From: Caldifarciminota bacterium
GTDB lineage: Bacteria > Hydrothermota > Tepidihabitantia > B3-TA06
NCBI GenBank assembly: GCA_014729665.1
Contig: WJJO01000087.1
Location: forward strand, 1-6,701
Direction of reading: 5' to 3'
Length of the DNA: 6,701 bases
Below the pieces are notes generated by a model. That model made no database searches. It worked only from the letters and a program-made list of their open reading frames with translations, and was not told where the DNA came from. The position numbers and the translations under genes were made by a program. Every line of letters starts with the position of its first letter. The first letter of the stretch is position 1. Below, one piece after another: positions 1-6,189 of the stretch.

Positions 1-1238
1 TCTCTCAGCGCATGATCTCACTTAATGACAACGAGGTTGCAGTAGTAAAACTGGGGCAGCCGGTCAAGGTTTTCGACTTCTCAGGCACCAGGCTTAAACC
101 GAAAGTCGTCCCGATCGAGTTTCGTCCGAAATCGGTTTCCAAAGGACGCTACCGTCACTTCATGCGCAAGGAGATATTCGAACAGCCCGATGTTGTACAG
201 CATAACCTTGACCGCCGTATCCACAACGGACGTATCAATCTCGGTTCGGCATACCGTTTCTATCCGGAGGAAGTGACCCGGATTAAAAACGTTCTAATAC
301 AGGCATGCGGAACCAGTTATCATGCAGGTCTGGTAGGACGCTATTTCCTGGAACGTTTCACCGACGTACACACTGAAGTCGAGATTGCCTCGGAGCTGAT
401 AGACCGCACACCGGTATTCGGCAAACACGACCTGATGCTCGCAATAAGCCAATCCGGCGAAACCGCCGACACCCTTGCTGCACTCAGGGCCGCACGCAAG
501 AACTCTAGTCTCAGGGTGCTTTCGATGCTCAACGTCAAGCGGACGTCCCTGGACAGGGAATCTGACTCGTCCATATATCTTCACGCAGGTCCGGAGATAG
601 GCGTTGCATCGACCAAGGCCTATACCGCCGAACTTTTCGCCATGTTAATCTTCACCCTGGAACTTGCCCGCAGGAAGGGTACGATGAGTTCTGGAAAGAT
701 AAGGCAGGTCAAGAAAGCCCTTGGTCTTTTACCACTGCAGATAAAAGAGGTCCTCAAGCAGGACAGGAAGATACGCGAGATTGCAAAAAAGTACCAGAAG
801 AACAATGCGTTTCTGTTCCTCGGAAGGGGAGCAAACTATCCCACTGCGCTTGAAGGCGCGTTGAAGCTAAAAGAAATCAGCTACGTTCATGCAACGGGTT
901 ATCCCGCAGGTGAGATGAAGCACGGTCCCATATCCCTCATAGACGAAAAAACCCCGGTTGTCGTAGTTGCTCCCAGGGACTCGACCTATGATAAGATGTG
1001 TGCCAATATCGAAGAAGTAGCCGCAAGAGACGGTCAGGTAATAACGGTAGGCACAGCAGGTGACAGAGAATTGGCTAAGCGCAGTGCGGCTTTCATTGCC
1101 GTACCCGAGGTACCCGAATACCTTCTGCCATTCCTCACGGTCATACCGCTTCAGCTTCTCGCCTATCACGTCGCGGTATTCAGGGGCTGCGACGTAGATA
1201 AACCCAGGAATCTAGCCAAAAGCGTTACTGTGGAGTAA
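1..1238 (+). CDS. glmS: Glucosamine-6-phosphate synthase (glutamine:fructose-6-phosphate amidotransferase), 3' part
   Basis: GlmS makes glucosamine-6-phosphate from fructose-6-phosphate and glutamine, the entry step to UDP-GlcNAc for peptidoglycan and lipopolysaccharide; it acts in the cytosol. The frame is open from position 3, before the ATG at 12, so that Met is internal. The 411 residues seen correspond to about the last two thirds of the roughly 609-residue E. coli enzyme; the N-terminal glutaminase domain with its catalytic Cys lies outside the window. Both SIS sugar-binding domains are present. The first has CGTSY near position 306 and SQSGETADTL near 450, the phosphosugar-binding loop. 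The second has GRGANYP and ALEGALKLKEISY near 820-890, then KHGP near 918, matching the sugar-isomerising Glu and His region. The C-terminal tail DVDKPRNLAKSVTVE is the family signature and carries the conserved Lys of the active site. Intact to its TAA stop. No clear terminator follows, so read-through toward recA is possible. Confidence 0.97.
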   Translation, partial: SQRMISLNDNEVAVVKLGQPVKVFDFSGTRLKPKVVPIEFRPKSVSKGRYRHFMRKEIFEQPDVVQHNLDRRIHNGRINLGSAYRFYPEEVTRIKNVLIQACGTSYHAGLVGRYFLERFTDVHTEVEIASELIDRTPVFGKHDLMLAISQSGETADTLAALRAARKNSSLRVLSMLNVKRTSLDRESDSSIYLHAGPEIGVASTKAYTAELFAMLIFTLELARRKGTMSSGKIRQVKKALGLLPLQIKEVLKQDRKIREIAKKYQKNNAFLFLGRGANYPTALEGALKLKEISYVHATGYPAGEMKHGPISLIDEKTPVVVVAPRDSTYDKMCANIEEVAARDGQVITVGTAGDRELAKRSAAFIAVPEVPEYLLPFLTVIPLQLLAYHVAVFRGCDVDKPRNLAKSVTVE

Positions 1239-1265
1239 GCTATCGCAGGAGAAGGGGTCGAAAAA

Positions 1266-1299
1266 TTTGTTAAGGGATAGTAAAACTATAAACAACAAA
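1266..1299. repeat. Nested inverted repeat upstream of recA, possible operator
   Basis: Outer arms TTTGTT (1266-1271) and AACAAA (1294-1299) enclose inner arms ATAGT (1277-1281) and ACTAT (1285-1289) around an AAA centre. The two pairs are centred within half a base of each other. Arms are perfect but short and AT-rich, so an RNA hairpin would be weak; a dimeric repressor site is a more natural reading. It does not match the E. coli-type (CTGT-N8-ACAG) or Bacillus-type (GAAC-N4-GTTC) LexA boxes, although LexA sites are known to differ widely between phyla. Operator function is inference. Confidence 0.4.
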
Positions 1300-1314
1300 G
1301 ATTGAAAGATTGAA
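1299..1314. repeat. Tandem 8-bp direct repeat AGATTGAA x2
   Basis: Two perfect adjacent copies of AGATTGAA (1299-1306 and 1307-1314) sit directly after the nested dyad and before the leader hairpin. The repeat is certain, its meaning is not. It could be a direct-repeat binding site, part of the transcribed leader, or chance in an A-rich spacer. Confidence 0.5.
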
Positions 1315-1321
1315 GGTAGTT

Positions 1322-1339
1322 CCTTGCCTTCGAGCAAGG
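1322..1339 (+). promoter_or_regulatory. Small hairpin in the recA leader
   Basis: CCTTGC (1322-1327) and GCAAGG (1334-1339) form a perfect 6-bp stem with the loop CTTCGA. If T1340 is bulged out, two further T-A pairs (1320-1321 with 1341-1342) can form. It ends 7 nt before the recA Shine-Dalgarno. It is not followed by a T-run, so it is not a standard intrinsic terminator. It may stabilise the 5' end of the message or influence ribosome access; this is inference. Confidence 0.4.
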
Positions 1340-1346
1340 TAATAAC

Positions 1347-1353
1347 AAGGAGG
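1347..1353 (+). promoter_or_regulatory. Strong Shine-Dalgarno of recA (AAGGAGG)
   Basis: AAGGAGG is a near-perfect match to the anti-Shine-Dalgarno sequence, 4 nt before the ATG at 1358. It fixes the recA start and fits the high expression expected for RecA. It is the strongest ribosome binding site in the window; the downstream genes have weaker ones or rely on coupling. Confidence 0.85.
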
Positions 1354-1357
1354 AAAA

Positions 1358-2425
1358 ATGGCCAAAGACAACAGTAAGGATAAGAAGGCGAACGACCGCC
1401 AGAAGGCTTTGGACACTGCCATAAGTCAGATACACAAGCAGTTCGGGAAGGGTTCGATAATGAAGCTGGGGGAAAGTCCGAGAAGCGTCAGTTCCAACGT
1501 GATACCGACAGGTTCACTCACCCTGGATGCCGCCTTAGGGATAGGCGGTTTCCCGCGCGGACGGCTCATCGAGGTATTCGGACCCGAGGCTTCCGGCAAG
1601 ACCACCATTGCCCTTCAGGCGGTTGCAAACGCTCAAAAAGCAGGGGGACAGGCGGCATTCATAGACACAGAGCACGCCCTGGATCCTATATACGCAAGGG
1701 CCCTGGGGATAAACCTGGACGAACTCCTTCTGTCCCAGCCGGACGCCGGTGAACAGGCTTTAGAGATTGCCGAGATACTTACCCGCTCGGGAGGAATAGA
1801 TATATTCGTGCTTGATTCGGTTGCAGCACTCGTACCCCGTGCAGAGATTGAAGGTGAGATGGGGGACGCCCACGTGGGCCTGCAGGCAAGACTCATGTCG
1901 CAGGCCTTGAGGAAACTGACATCGGTGATTTCCAGATCGAACACGTGCGCGGTATTTACCAACCAGATAAGGATGAAGATAGGGGTAATGTGGGGCAATC
2001 CGGAGACAACGCCTGGCGGACTTGCCCTCAAGTTCCACTCATCTATACGCCTGGATATCAGGAGGATAGCTGCAATTAAGAAGGGCGACGAGGTCTTGGG
2101 AAACCGTACCCGGATTAAGGTCGTTAAGAACAAGCTTGCTCCGCCTTTCAAGATTGCCGAGTTCGACATCCTTTACGGCAAGGGTGTAAGCTATCTCGGG
2201 GAACTCGTTGACAAGGGGGTCGACTTGGGGATGGTTCAGAAATCGGGCACATGGTACTCACTAGACGACGAACGTATGGGCCAGGGCCGTGATGCGGCGA
2301 TTGCATTCCTCGAAGAAAACGAAGATGCAAGGGAAAAACTCGAGACCCAGGTCAGGGGGGAGTTGTTCGGGACTAAAGAACCTGAGGCTCGTCCCGCAGA
2401 AGAGCCAGCAGAAAAAGACGAATAG
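1358..2425 (+). CDS. recA: Recombinase RecA
   Basis: RecA forms ATP-dependent filaments on single-stranded DNA, catalyses homologous pairing and strand exchange, and as a co-protease triggers LexA self-cleavage in the SOS response. The 355-residue length is normal (E. coli 353). Walker A is GPEASGKTT at residues 75-83, the catalytic Glu is E105 in DTEHALDP, and Walker B is the IFVLDS segment with D153. EGEMGDAHVGLQARLMSQALRK-type sequence marks the L1 region, and NQIRMKIGVMWGNPETTPGG carries the conserved Gln and the DNA-binding L2 loop. The tail after about residue 335 is rich in Glu and Asp, as in the regulatory acidic tail of other RecAs. All key residues are present, so it should be active. 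It has a strong Shine-Dalgarno and is the first gene of the probable operon with recX 22 bp downstream. SOS control is likely by family knowledge, but I see no recognised LexA box. Confidence 0.98.
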   Translation: MAKDNSKDKKANDRQKALDTAISQIHKQFGKGSIMKLGESPRSVSSNVIPTGSLTLDAALGIGGFPRGRLIEVFGPEASGKTTIALQAVANAQKAGGQAAFIDTEHALDPIYARALGINLDELLLSQPDAGEQALEIAEILTRSGGIDIFVLDSVAALVPRAEIEGEMGDAHVGLQARLMSQALRKLTSVISRSNTCAVFTNQIRMKIGVMWGNPETTPGGLALKFHSSIRLDIRRIAAIKKGDEVLGNRTRIKVVKNKLAPPFKIAEFDILYGKGVSYLGELVDKGVDLGMVQKSGTWYSLDDERMGQGRDAAIAFLEENEDAREKLETQVRGELFGTKEPEARPAEEPAEKDE

Positions 2426-2447
2426 TGCTAACAGATGACAAAAAGAC

Positions 2448-2909
2448 ATGAAACTCGAAGAGGAAAGAGATCGAGTAAGAGCCGCGGCGCTAAGACTGCT
2501 TTCCTACCGGGATCGAAGCATCCTCGAGTTAAAAAGCCGCCTGCGCAGGAAGGGATTCCATCCTGACGTTATCTCAGATGAGATCGAACGGCTCAAGGGC
2601 GAGAAGCTGCTGGACGACGAACGCTTCGCCGGGGTATGGATTCGCCACAAACTTTTTATCTCCCATAAGGGCAAAAGGCTCATCCGGGCCGAGTTGGCAG
2701 CCAAAGGCATCCCGGGCGATATGTTCACGAGGGTCTGGGAAGAACACGTAGACCATGAGATACGTTCCGCACGCGAGTACGCACTCAAGAAACTTGCTTC
2801 ATACGATTTGCTGGATTCGTTCGAACGCAGGGGGAGAATACATCAGATCCTTTTTCGAAGGGGGTACTCGCAGACAGCGATCGATAAAGCCCTCGAGGAG
2901 ATTGAGTGA
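2448..2909 (+). CDS. recX: Regulatory protein RecX
   Basis: RecX binds RecA filaments and usually inhibits their growth and the ATPase, strand-exchange and co-protease activities; it acts in the cytosol. The 153-residue product is close to typical family length (E. coli 166) and is predicted all-helical, as expected for its tandem three-helix repeats. The family pattern is visible: a first repeat with LLSYRDRSILELKSRL-type sequence near residues 18-33, RKGF then an Ile-rich helix, LLDDERFAGVWI near 54-65, a middle repeat with GKRLIRAELAAKGI, and a C-terminal repeat ending with LFRRGYSQTAIDKALEE. The start is well bounded: an in-frame TGA lies at 2436-2438 and ATG 2448 is the first start after it. 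No clear Shine-Dalgarno precedes it (only an A-rich AAAAAG), suggesting low translation or dependence on ribosomes leaving recA. That suits a modulator needed in smaller amount than RecA. Its stop overlaps the alaS start. Confidence 0.95.
   Translation: MKLEEERDRVRAAALRLLSYRDRSILELKSRLRRKGFHPDVISDEIERLKGEKLLDDERFAGVWIRHKLFISHKGKRLIRAELAAKGIPGDMFTRVWEEHVDHEIRSAREYALKKLASYDLLDSFERRGRIHQILFRRGYSQTAIDKALEEIE
2895..2900 (+). promoter_or_regulatory. Shine-Dalgarno of alaS inside recX
   Basis: GAGGAG lies 5 nt before the GTG at 2906, within the last codons of recX. It supports the GTG start and translational coupling of recX and alaS. Confidence 0.65.
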
Positions 2910-5509
2910 AATCGGCTGATCTCAGAGAGGCCTTCCTGGAGTTCTTTACCGATCGCGATCACACGAGGGTTTCGTCGGCGCCCCTGGTGCCCAAGGCCGA
3001 TCCTACTATTCTTTTCAACGTGGCCGGGATGGTTCAGTTCAAGCCGTTGTGGGCAGGGATGGTCGAACCGCTTCCGTACAAGCGCGCCACCTCGGTTCAG
3101 AAGTGCCTCAGGCTCGAGGATATCGACTTAGTCGGTACCGACGCTACCCACGACACCTTCTTCGAGATGCTGGGGAACTTTTCGTTCGGGGATTATCAAA
3201 AAGAGGATGCTATCCGCTGGGCATGGGAGTTCGTAACCGGGGTGATGGCGCTTCCCAAAGAGCGTCTATGGGTGTCTGTGCACCAGGAAGATGAAGAAGC
3301 GGCTGAGATATGGAGAGACGTTGTAGGTCTTCCGCGCAAACGGGTAGTTTACCTCGGTGACGAGGATAACTTCTGGGGACCTGCCGGGGGCAAGGGGGCT
3401 TGCGGACCGTCCTCGGAGATATTCTGGGATTTGGAGTGGAAAAAAGGTGATGCAGGACCGGGACCCGCGGAAGACGAAGCAAGGTACACCGAGATATGGA
3501 ACCTTGTCTTCCCCCAGTTCGATCAACAGGAAGACGGTTCGCGTAAGCCGTTGAAGTACAGGGGCGTCGATACCGGAGCCGGTCTGGAGCGGATGGCGCT
3601 TGCGGCCCAGAACGTCGAGACAATCTTCCATACCGACCTGTTTTACCCCTTGATGCAGGCCGCGGCCGATACATTAGGGGTCAAGATATCGGCTGACACC
3701 TGGGAATACCTGGCCATTTCGGCAGATCACGTGCGTGCGGCCACCTTCGTTATAGGCGAGGGCGTAAGACCCTCGAACAAGGAGCAGGGCTACGTTATCC
3801 GCAGGGTGCTCAGGCGCGCCATAGGCGCCCTCTACCTCCTGGGAATCAGGAAACCGCTCCTGTACCGTTTATCCGGAGACGTCACCGAGCAGATGAGACG
3901 CGTCTATCCCGAGTTGGAAAAACGCCGCGAACAGGTAGCTTTGATGATAAAGGGCGAGGAGGAGCGGTTCTTAAAGACCCTTGAGGAGGGAATGAGACTC
4001 TTTACAGATGCCGCCAAAGCAGGTGAGATTTCAGGTCCCGACGCGTTCAAGCTGCACGATACCCACGGCTTTCCCATAGATTTGACCAAGTGGCTGGCAA
4101 GGCATAAGGATGTAAAGGTCGATATGGAGGGCTTCGAGAAGGCGATGGAAGGCCAGAGGGAGAAGTCGAGGAGATCCGTGACGATCGATCAGGGTACTAT
4201 GGCGACAGGCACAGGAGGAACAATAAAAGATGAATTCAAAGGTTACGACCATAATTCTACAGATACCAATATCCTCTATATAAACCCACCTGATAAGGAA
4301 GGTAAGGTATTACTTGCATTGGAGAAATCACCCTTCTACGCCGAGGCCGGTGGTCAGGTCGCAGATACGGGTAAAATTATAGGTGAAGATTTTGAGATAG
4401 AGGTACTCGGGGTTGAGTATAACAATTCAGGTGACAGGATAACGCTCGGGGAGTTCATCAAGGGTAAGTACTCGAAGGATTTGAAAGGGGCAAAAGTACA
4501 CGCCGTCGTCGACATTTCCCGCCGGATGGAGATAGAACGTGCGCACACCGCAACCCATCTCCTTCACGCCGCCCTGCGAAAAATCCTGGGCGAGCACGTA
4601 AAACAGGAGGGTTCGCTGGTCGAACCCGGTCGTCTTCGTTTCGACTTCTACCACCCCTCGCCCATGAGTCCTGAAGAGATAAGGCTTGTCGAGAAGCAAG
4701 TCTACGAGTGGGTAATTTCAGACCTCGAGGCAAAAGCCGGAGAGATGAGCCGGAAGGAAGCGGAGAAACTCGGCGCGCTTGCCTTCTTCGCAGAGAAGTA
4801 CGGGGATGTAGTCCGGGTACTGCAGATAAGGGAGTCTGATACCGGTGAACTCATCTCGGCTGAGCTTTGCGGGGGTACGCACCTTGATAGAACCGGCAAG
4901 ATAGGCCTTTTTAAGATTACCTCGGAAACAGGGGTAGCGGCAGGAATAAGACGCATTGAGGCATGTGTTGGGGAAAAAGCATTTGGGGAGATTGGGCGCA
5001 TCTCAGATACCCTTACCGAACTGTCAGAAAGCCTCAACGTTGTCCAGGATAAACTACTCAAACGGGTTGAGGAACTCAAGTTTAAATTATCAACAATAGA
5101 GAAAGAAAGGGATCAACTCGCACAGAAGTTTGTTAACAGTCAAGTAAATGATATTCTGTCCCGTGCCCAGAAAATTGACGGTGTGGAATTCGTAACAGCT
5201 AAGATCAAAGGTATCACCCGAAATGATATGAGACTTCTCGCGGATTCCCTAAAATCAAAACGAAAGTTTATTGTAGGCGTAATAACATCTCCTGAAAAAG
5301 AGGAAAGACTCGCGATTTTGGTTTTTGTTCCCGATTCTTTAGTTAACAGGTATAACGCACCTGATCTTCTTAAAGGAATAGCAATGAACTTCAAAGGTAG
5401 TGGTGGAGGAAGGGCCTCAATGGCTGAAGGTTGGATTTCCGAAACATCTCTTGAGAAGTTGACGTCGGTGTTTATAGAGGTTGTTAAATCGATAATGGGG
5501 AACGAATGA
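2906..5509 (+). CDS. alaS: Alanyl-tRNA synthetase
   Basis: AlaRS, a class II synthetase, charges tRNA-Ala with alanine and hydrolyses mischarged Ser- and Gly-tRNA-Ala. The 867 residues match a full-length enzyme (E. coli 876). Order: catalytic domain about 1-240 (FFEMLGNFSFGDY near 85-97, GACGPSSEIF near 164-173, GAGLERM near 224-230), tRNA-recognition domain to about 430, editing domain with the zinc-site motifs HTATH (H547, H551) and CGGTH (C655, H659), a helical linker about 695-745, and the C-Ala domain with a glycine-rich GSGGGR motif at 831-836. GTG 2906 is the only sensible start: an in-frame TGA sits at 2903-2905 directly before it, and the N-terminus MKSADLREAFLEFF is family-typical. 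It overlaps recX and the next gene by 4 nt each. Oddities are an AT-rich 3' part and an unusual TDATHD at residues 78-83; see findings. No frameshift; the enzyme should be functional and essential. Confidence 0.97.
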   Translation: MKSADLREAFLEFFTDRDHTRVSSAPLVPKADPTILFNVAGMVQFKPLWAGMVEPLPYKRATSVQKCLRLEDIDLVGTDATHDTFFEMLGNFSFGDYQKEDAIRWAWEFVTGVMALPKERLWVSVHQEDEEAAEIWRDVVGLPRKRVVYLGDEDNFWGPAGGKGACGPSSEIFWDLEWKKGDAGPGPAEDEARYTEIWNLVFPQFDQQEDGSRKPLKYRGVDTGAGLERMALAAQNVETIFHTDLFYPLMQAAADTLGVKISADTWEYLAISADHVRAATFVIGEGVRPSNKEQGYVIRRVLRRAIGALYLLGIRKPLLYRLSGDVTEQMRRVYPELEKRREQVALMIKGEEERFLKTLEEGMRLFTDAAKAGEISGPDAFKLHDTHGFPIDLTKWLARHKDVKVDMEGFEKAMEGQREKSRRSVTIDQGTMATGTGGTIKDEFKGYDHNSTDTNILYINPPDKEGKVLLALEKSPFYAEAGGQVADTGKIIGEDFEIEVLGVEYNNSGDRITLGEFIKGKYSKDLKGAKVHAVVDISRRMEIERAHTATHLLHAALRKILGEHVKQEGSLVEPGRLRFDFYHPSPMSPEEIRLVEKQVYEWVISDLEAKAGEMSRKEAEKLGALAFFAEKYGDVVRVLQIRESDTGELISAELCGGTHLDRTGKIGLFKITSETGVAAGIRRIEACVGEKAFGEIGRISDTLTELSESLNVVQDKLLKRVEELKFKLSTIEKERDQLAQKFVNSQVNDILSRAQKIDGVEFVTAKIKGITRNDMRLLADSLKSKRKFIVGVITSPEKEERLAILVFVPDSLVNRYNAPDLLKGIAMNFKGSGGGRASMAEGWISETSLEKLTSVFIEVVKSIMGNE
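5041..5400 (+). other. AT-rich stretch within alaS (coiled-coil linker and C-Ala domain)
   Basis: My hand count gives about 38% GC over these 360 bases (138 of 360), against about 53% in a sample line of the 5' part of alaS. Codons here favour A/T endings (for example AAA, TTA, GAA, GTT). A milder dip (about 44%) lies at 4201-4500. The reading frame and AlaRS family features are unbroken, so this is a compositional feature, not damage. Confidence 0.6.
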
Positions 5510-6189
5510 GTATACTCTTAACCCTAGCGATTCTGGTTGGATTTTCGGATCCCGCCATGCCTTCGGGTGAAAAGGTTGTGTACCTGGGCTACGATGCCGG
5601 GAACCAAACCTCACGTGAGATAACCCACGAGGTATATAACAAGGGCGATTATTACTACACCGTGCACACCCATCACGACACCACTCAGATAACCGTTATG
5701 TGCAAGGTGCGCATGAACGATCTGTCAACCATACAGATTGTCAAAAACCGCTCGGGAAAGTTCCAGCTGGGTATCGAACAGAAGCATGACGCAATACTGG
5801 TACAGGACGGATTCAAGGACAAGGAAACAAAGCACAAGCACTCCGGTCGTTTCTACGACAGGCATACACTTCTAGACGCATTCAGGGGCTATCCCTTCGA
5901 TAACCCGGAAACGGTAGAGTTTCCGTTCTTCGAGTCGAACATCGGAATGGTTATAACAGGGGAGTGTACCTTGGGTGGTATATACGAAGTGAATACATCC
6001 ATCGGAAAGATTAAATGCTATAAACTAACCCTCGGGTTCAAGAGCTCTTTCGTCCAGACCGCCTACAAGATGATATTGGCGGGCCGCAGCTTCGATTTCT
6101 ACTATCAGGTTGTCGAACCCCACCGGTTGATTTACTGGACGGACAACAAGGGAAGTTACATTAAGTTCCTGCGTGTGGAGAGCAAGTGA
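5506..6189 (+). CDS. Unrecognised probably exported protein, weakly DUF3108-like
   Basis: I do not recognise this 227-residue protein with confidence. Residues 3-13 (ILLTLAILVGF) are a short hydrophobic core like a signal peptide, though no Lys/Arg precedes it and no ideal AXA cleavage site is seen; A17 is a possible site. The rest is soluble and predicted mostly beta, with many Tyr, Lys and His (HTHH at 54-57, KHKH at 109-112). The later pattern resembles the DUF3108 family of periplasmic proteins: FYDRHTLLDAFRGYPF at 116-131, a region with GGIYEVNTSIGKIKCYKL at 157-174, and a closing EPHRLIYW at 204-211. This match is from memory and tentative. There are only three Cys (66, 154, 171), none in lipobox position. 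Start: an in-frame TAA lies at 5485-5487 and ATG 5506 is the first start after it, overlapping the alaS stop as ATGA, with GGGG at 5497-5500 as a weak ribosome site. It also overlaps scpB by 4 nt, so it is probably co-translated with both. A real gene; function unknown. Confidence 0.75.
   Translation: MSILLTLAILVGFSDPAMPSGEKVVYLGYDAGNQTSREITHEVYNKGDYYYTVHTHHDTTQITVMCKVRMNDLSTIQIVKNRSGKFQLGIEQKHDAILVQDGFKDKETKHKHSGRFYDRHTLLDAFRGYPFDNPETVEFPFFESNIGMVITGECTLGGIYEVNTSIGKIKCYKLTLGFKSSFVQTAYKMILAGRSFDFYYQVVEPHRLIYWTDNKGSYIKFLRVESK
6177..6182 (+). promoter_or_regulatory. Shine-Dalgarno of scpB (GGAGAG)
   Basis: GGAG at 6177-6180 sits 5 nt before the GTG at 6186, inside the end of the preceding gene. 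It supports the GTG start and coupled translation. Confidence 0.6.

Larger units (their letters stand above)
1261..1315 (+). promoter_or_regulatory. Probable recA promoter/operator region (AT-rich)
   Basis: This AT-rich stretch lies between glmS and the recA leader and is the only obvious place for a promoter of the recA-to-scpB block. I cannot assign -35 and -10 boxes with confidence. TTGTTA at 1267-1272 and TATAAA at 1287-1292 look suggestive, but they are only 14 bp apart, too close for a normal sigma-70 promoter. The region contains a nested dyad and a tandem repeat, listed separately. The promoter assignment is inferred from position and composition. Confidence 0.3.

Noticed and set aside
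12..14. ATG at 12 as the true start of the first gene
   Set aside because: The frame is open before it to the window edge, no ribosome binding site is visible, and the protein matches the middle of GlmS, so the real start lies upstream of the window.
1239..1357. Intrinsic terminator after glmS or a riboswitch/glmS ribozyme in the glmS-recA gap
   Set aside because: Neither dyad is followed by a T-run. The glmS ribozyme lies in the 5' leader of glmS, which is outside the window, and 119 bases with weak AT-rich pairing show no riboswitch core I can recognise.
1633..2169. Long open frame of 178 codons on the minus strand
   Set aside because: It lies fully inside recA, reads through its conserved core in antisense, and its Ser/Pro/Arg-rich sequence resembles no family; it is a shadow of the recA coding frame.
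2423..2449. ATG at 2435 as an alternative recX start
   Set aside because: It is 13 bases upstream of ATG 2448 and therefore in a different frame; the recX frame has a TGA at 2436-2438.
3049..3294. Small plus-strand open frame within alaS
   Set aside because: It overlaps the conserved AlaRS catalytic core out of frame, has no plausible ribosome site and no recognisable protein.
3210..3674. Open frame of 154 codons on the minus strand
   Set aside because: It is antisense to the AlaRS catalytic domain, with an Arg/Pro/Ser-rich low-complexity product typical of a shadow frame.
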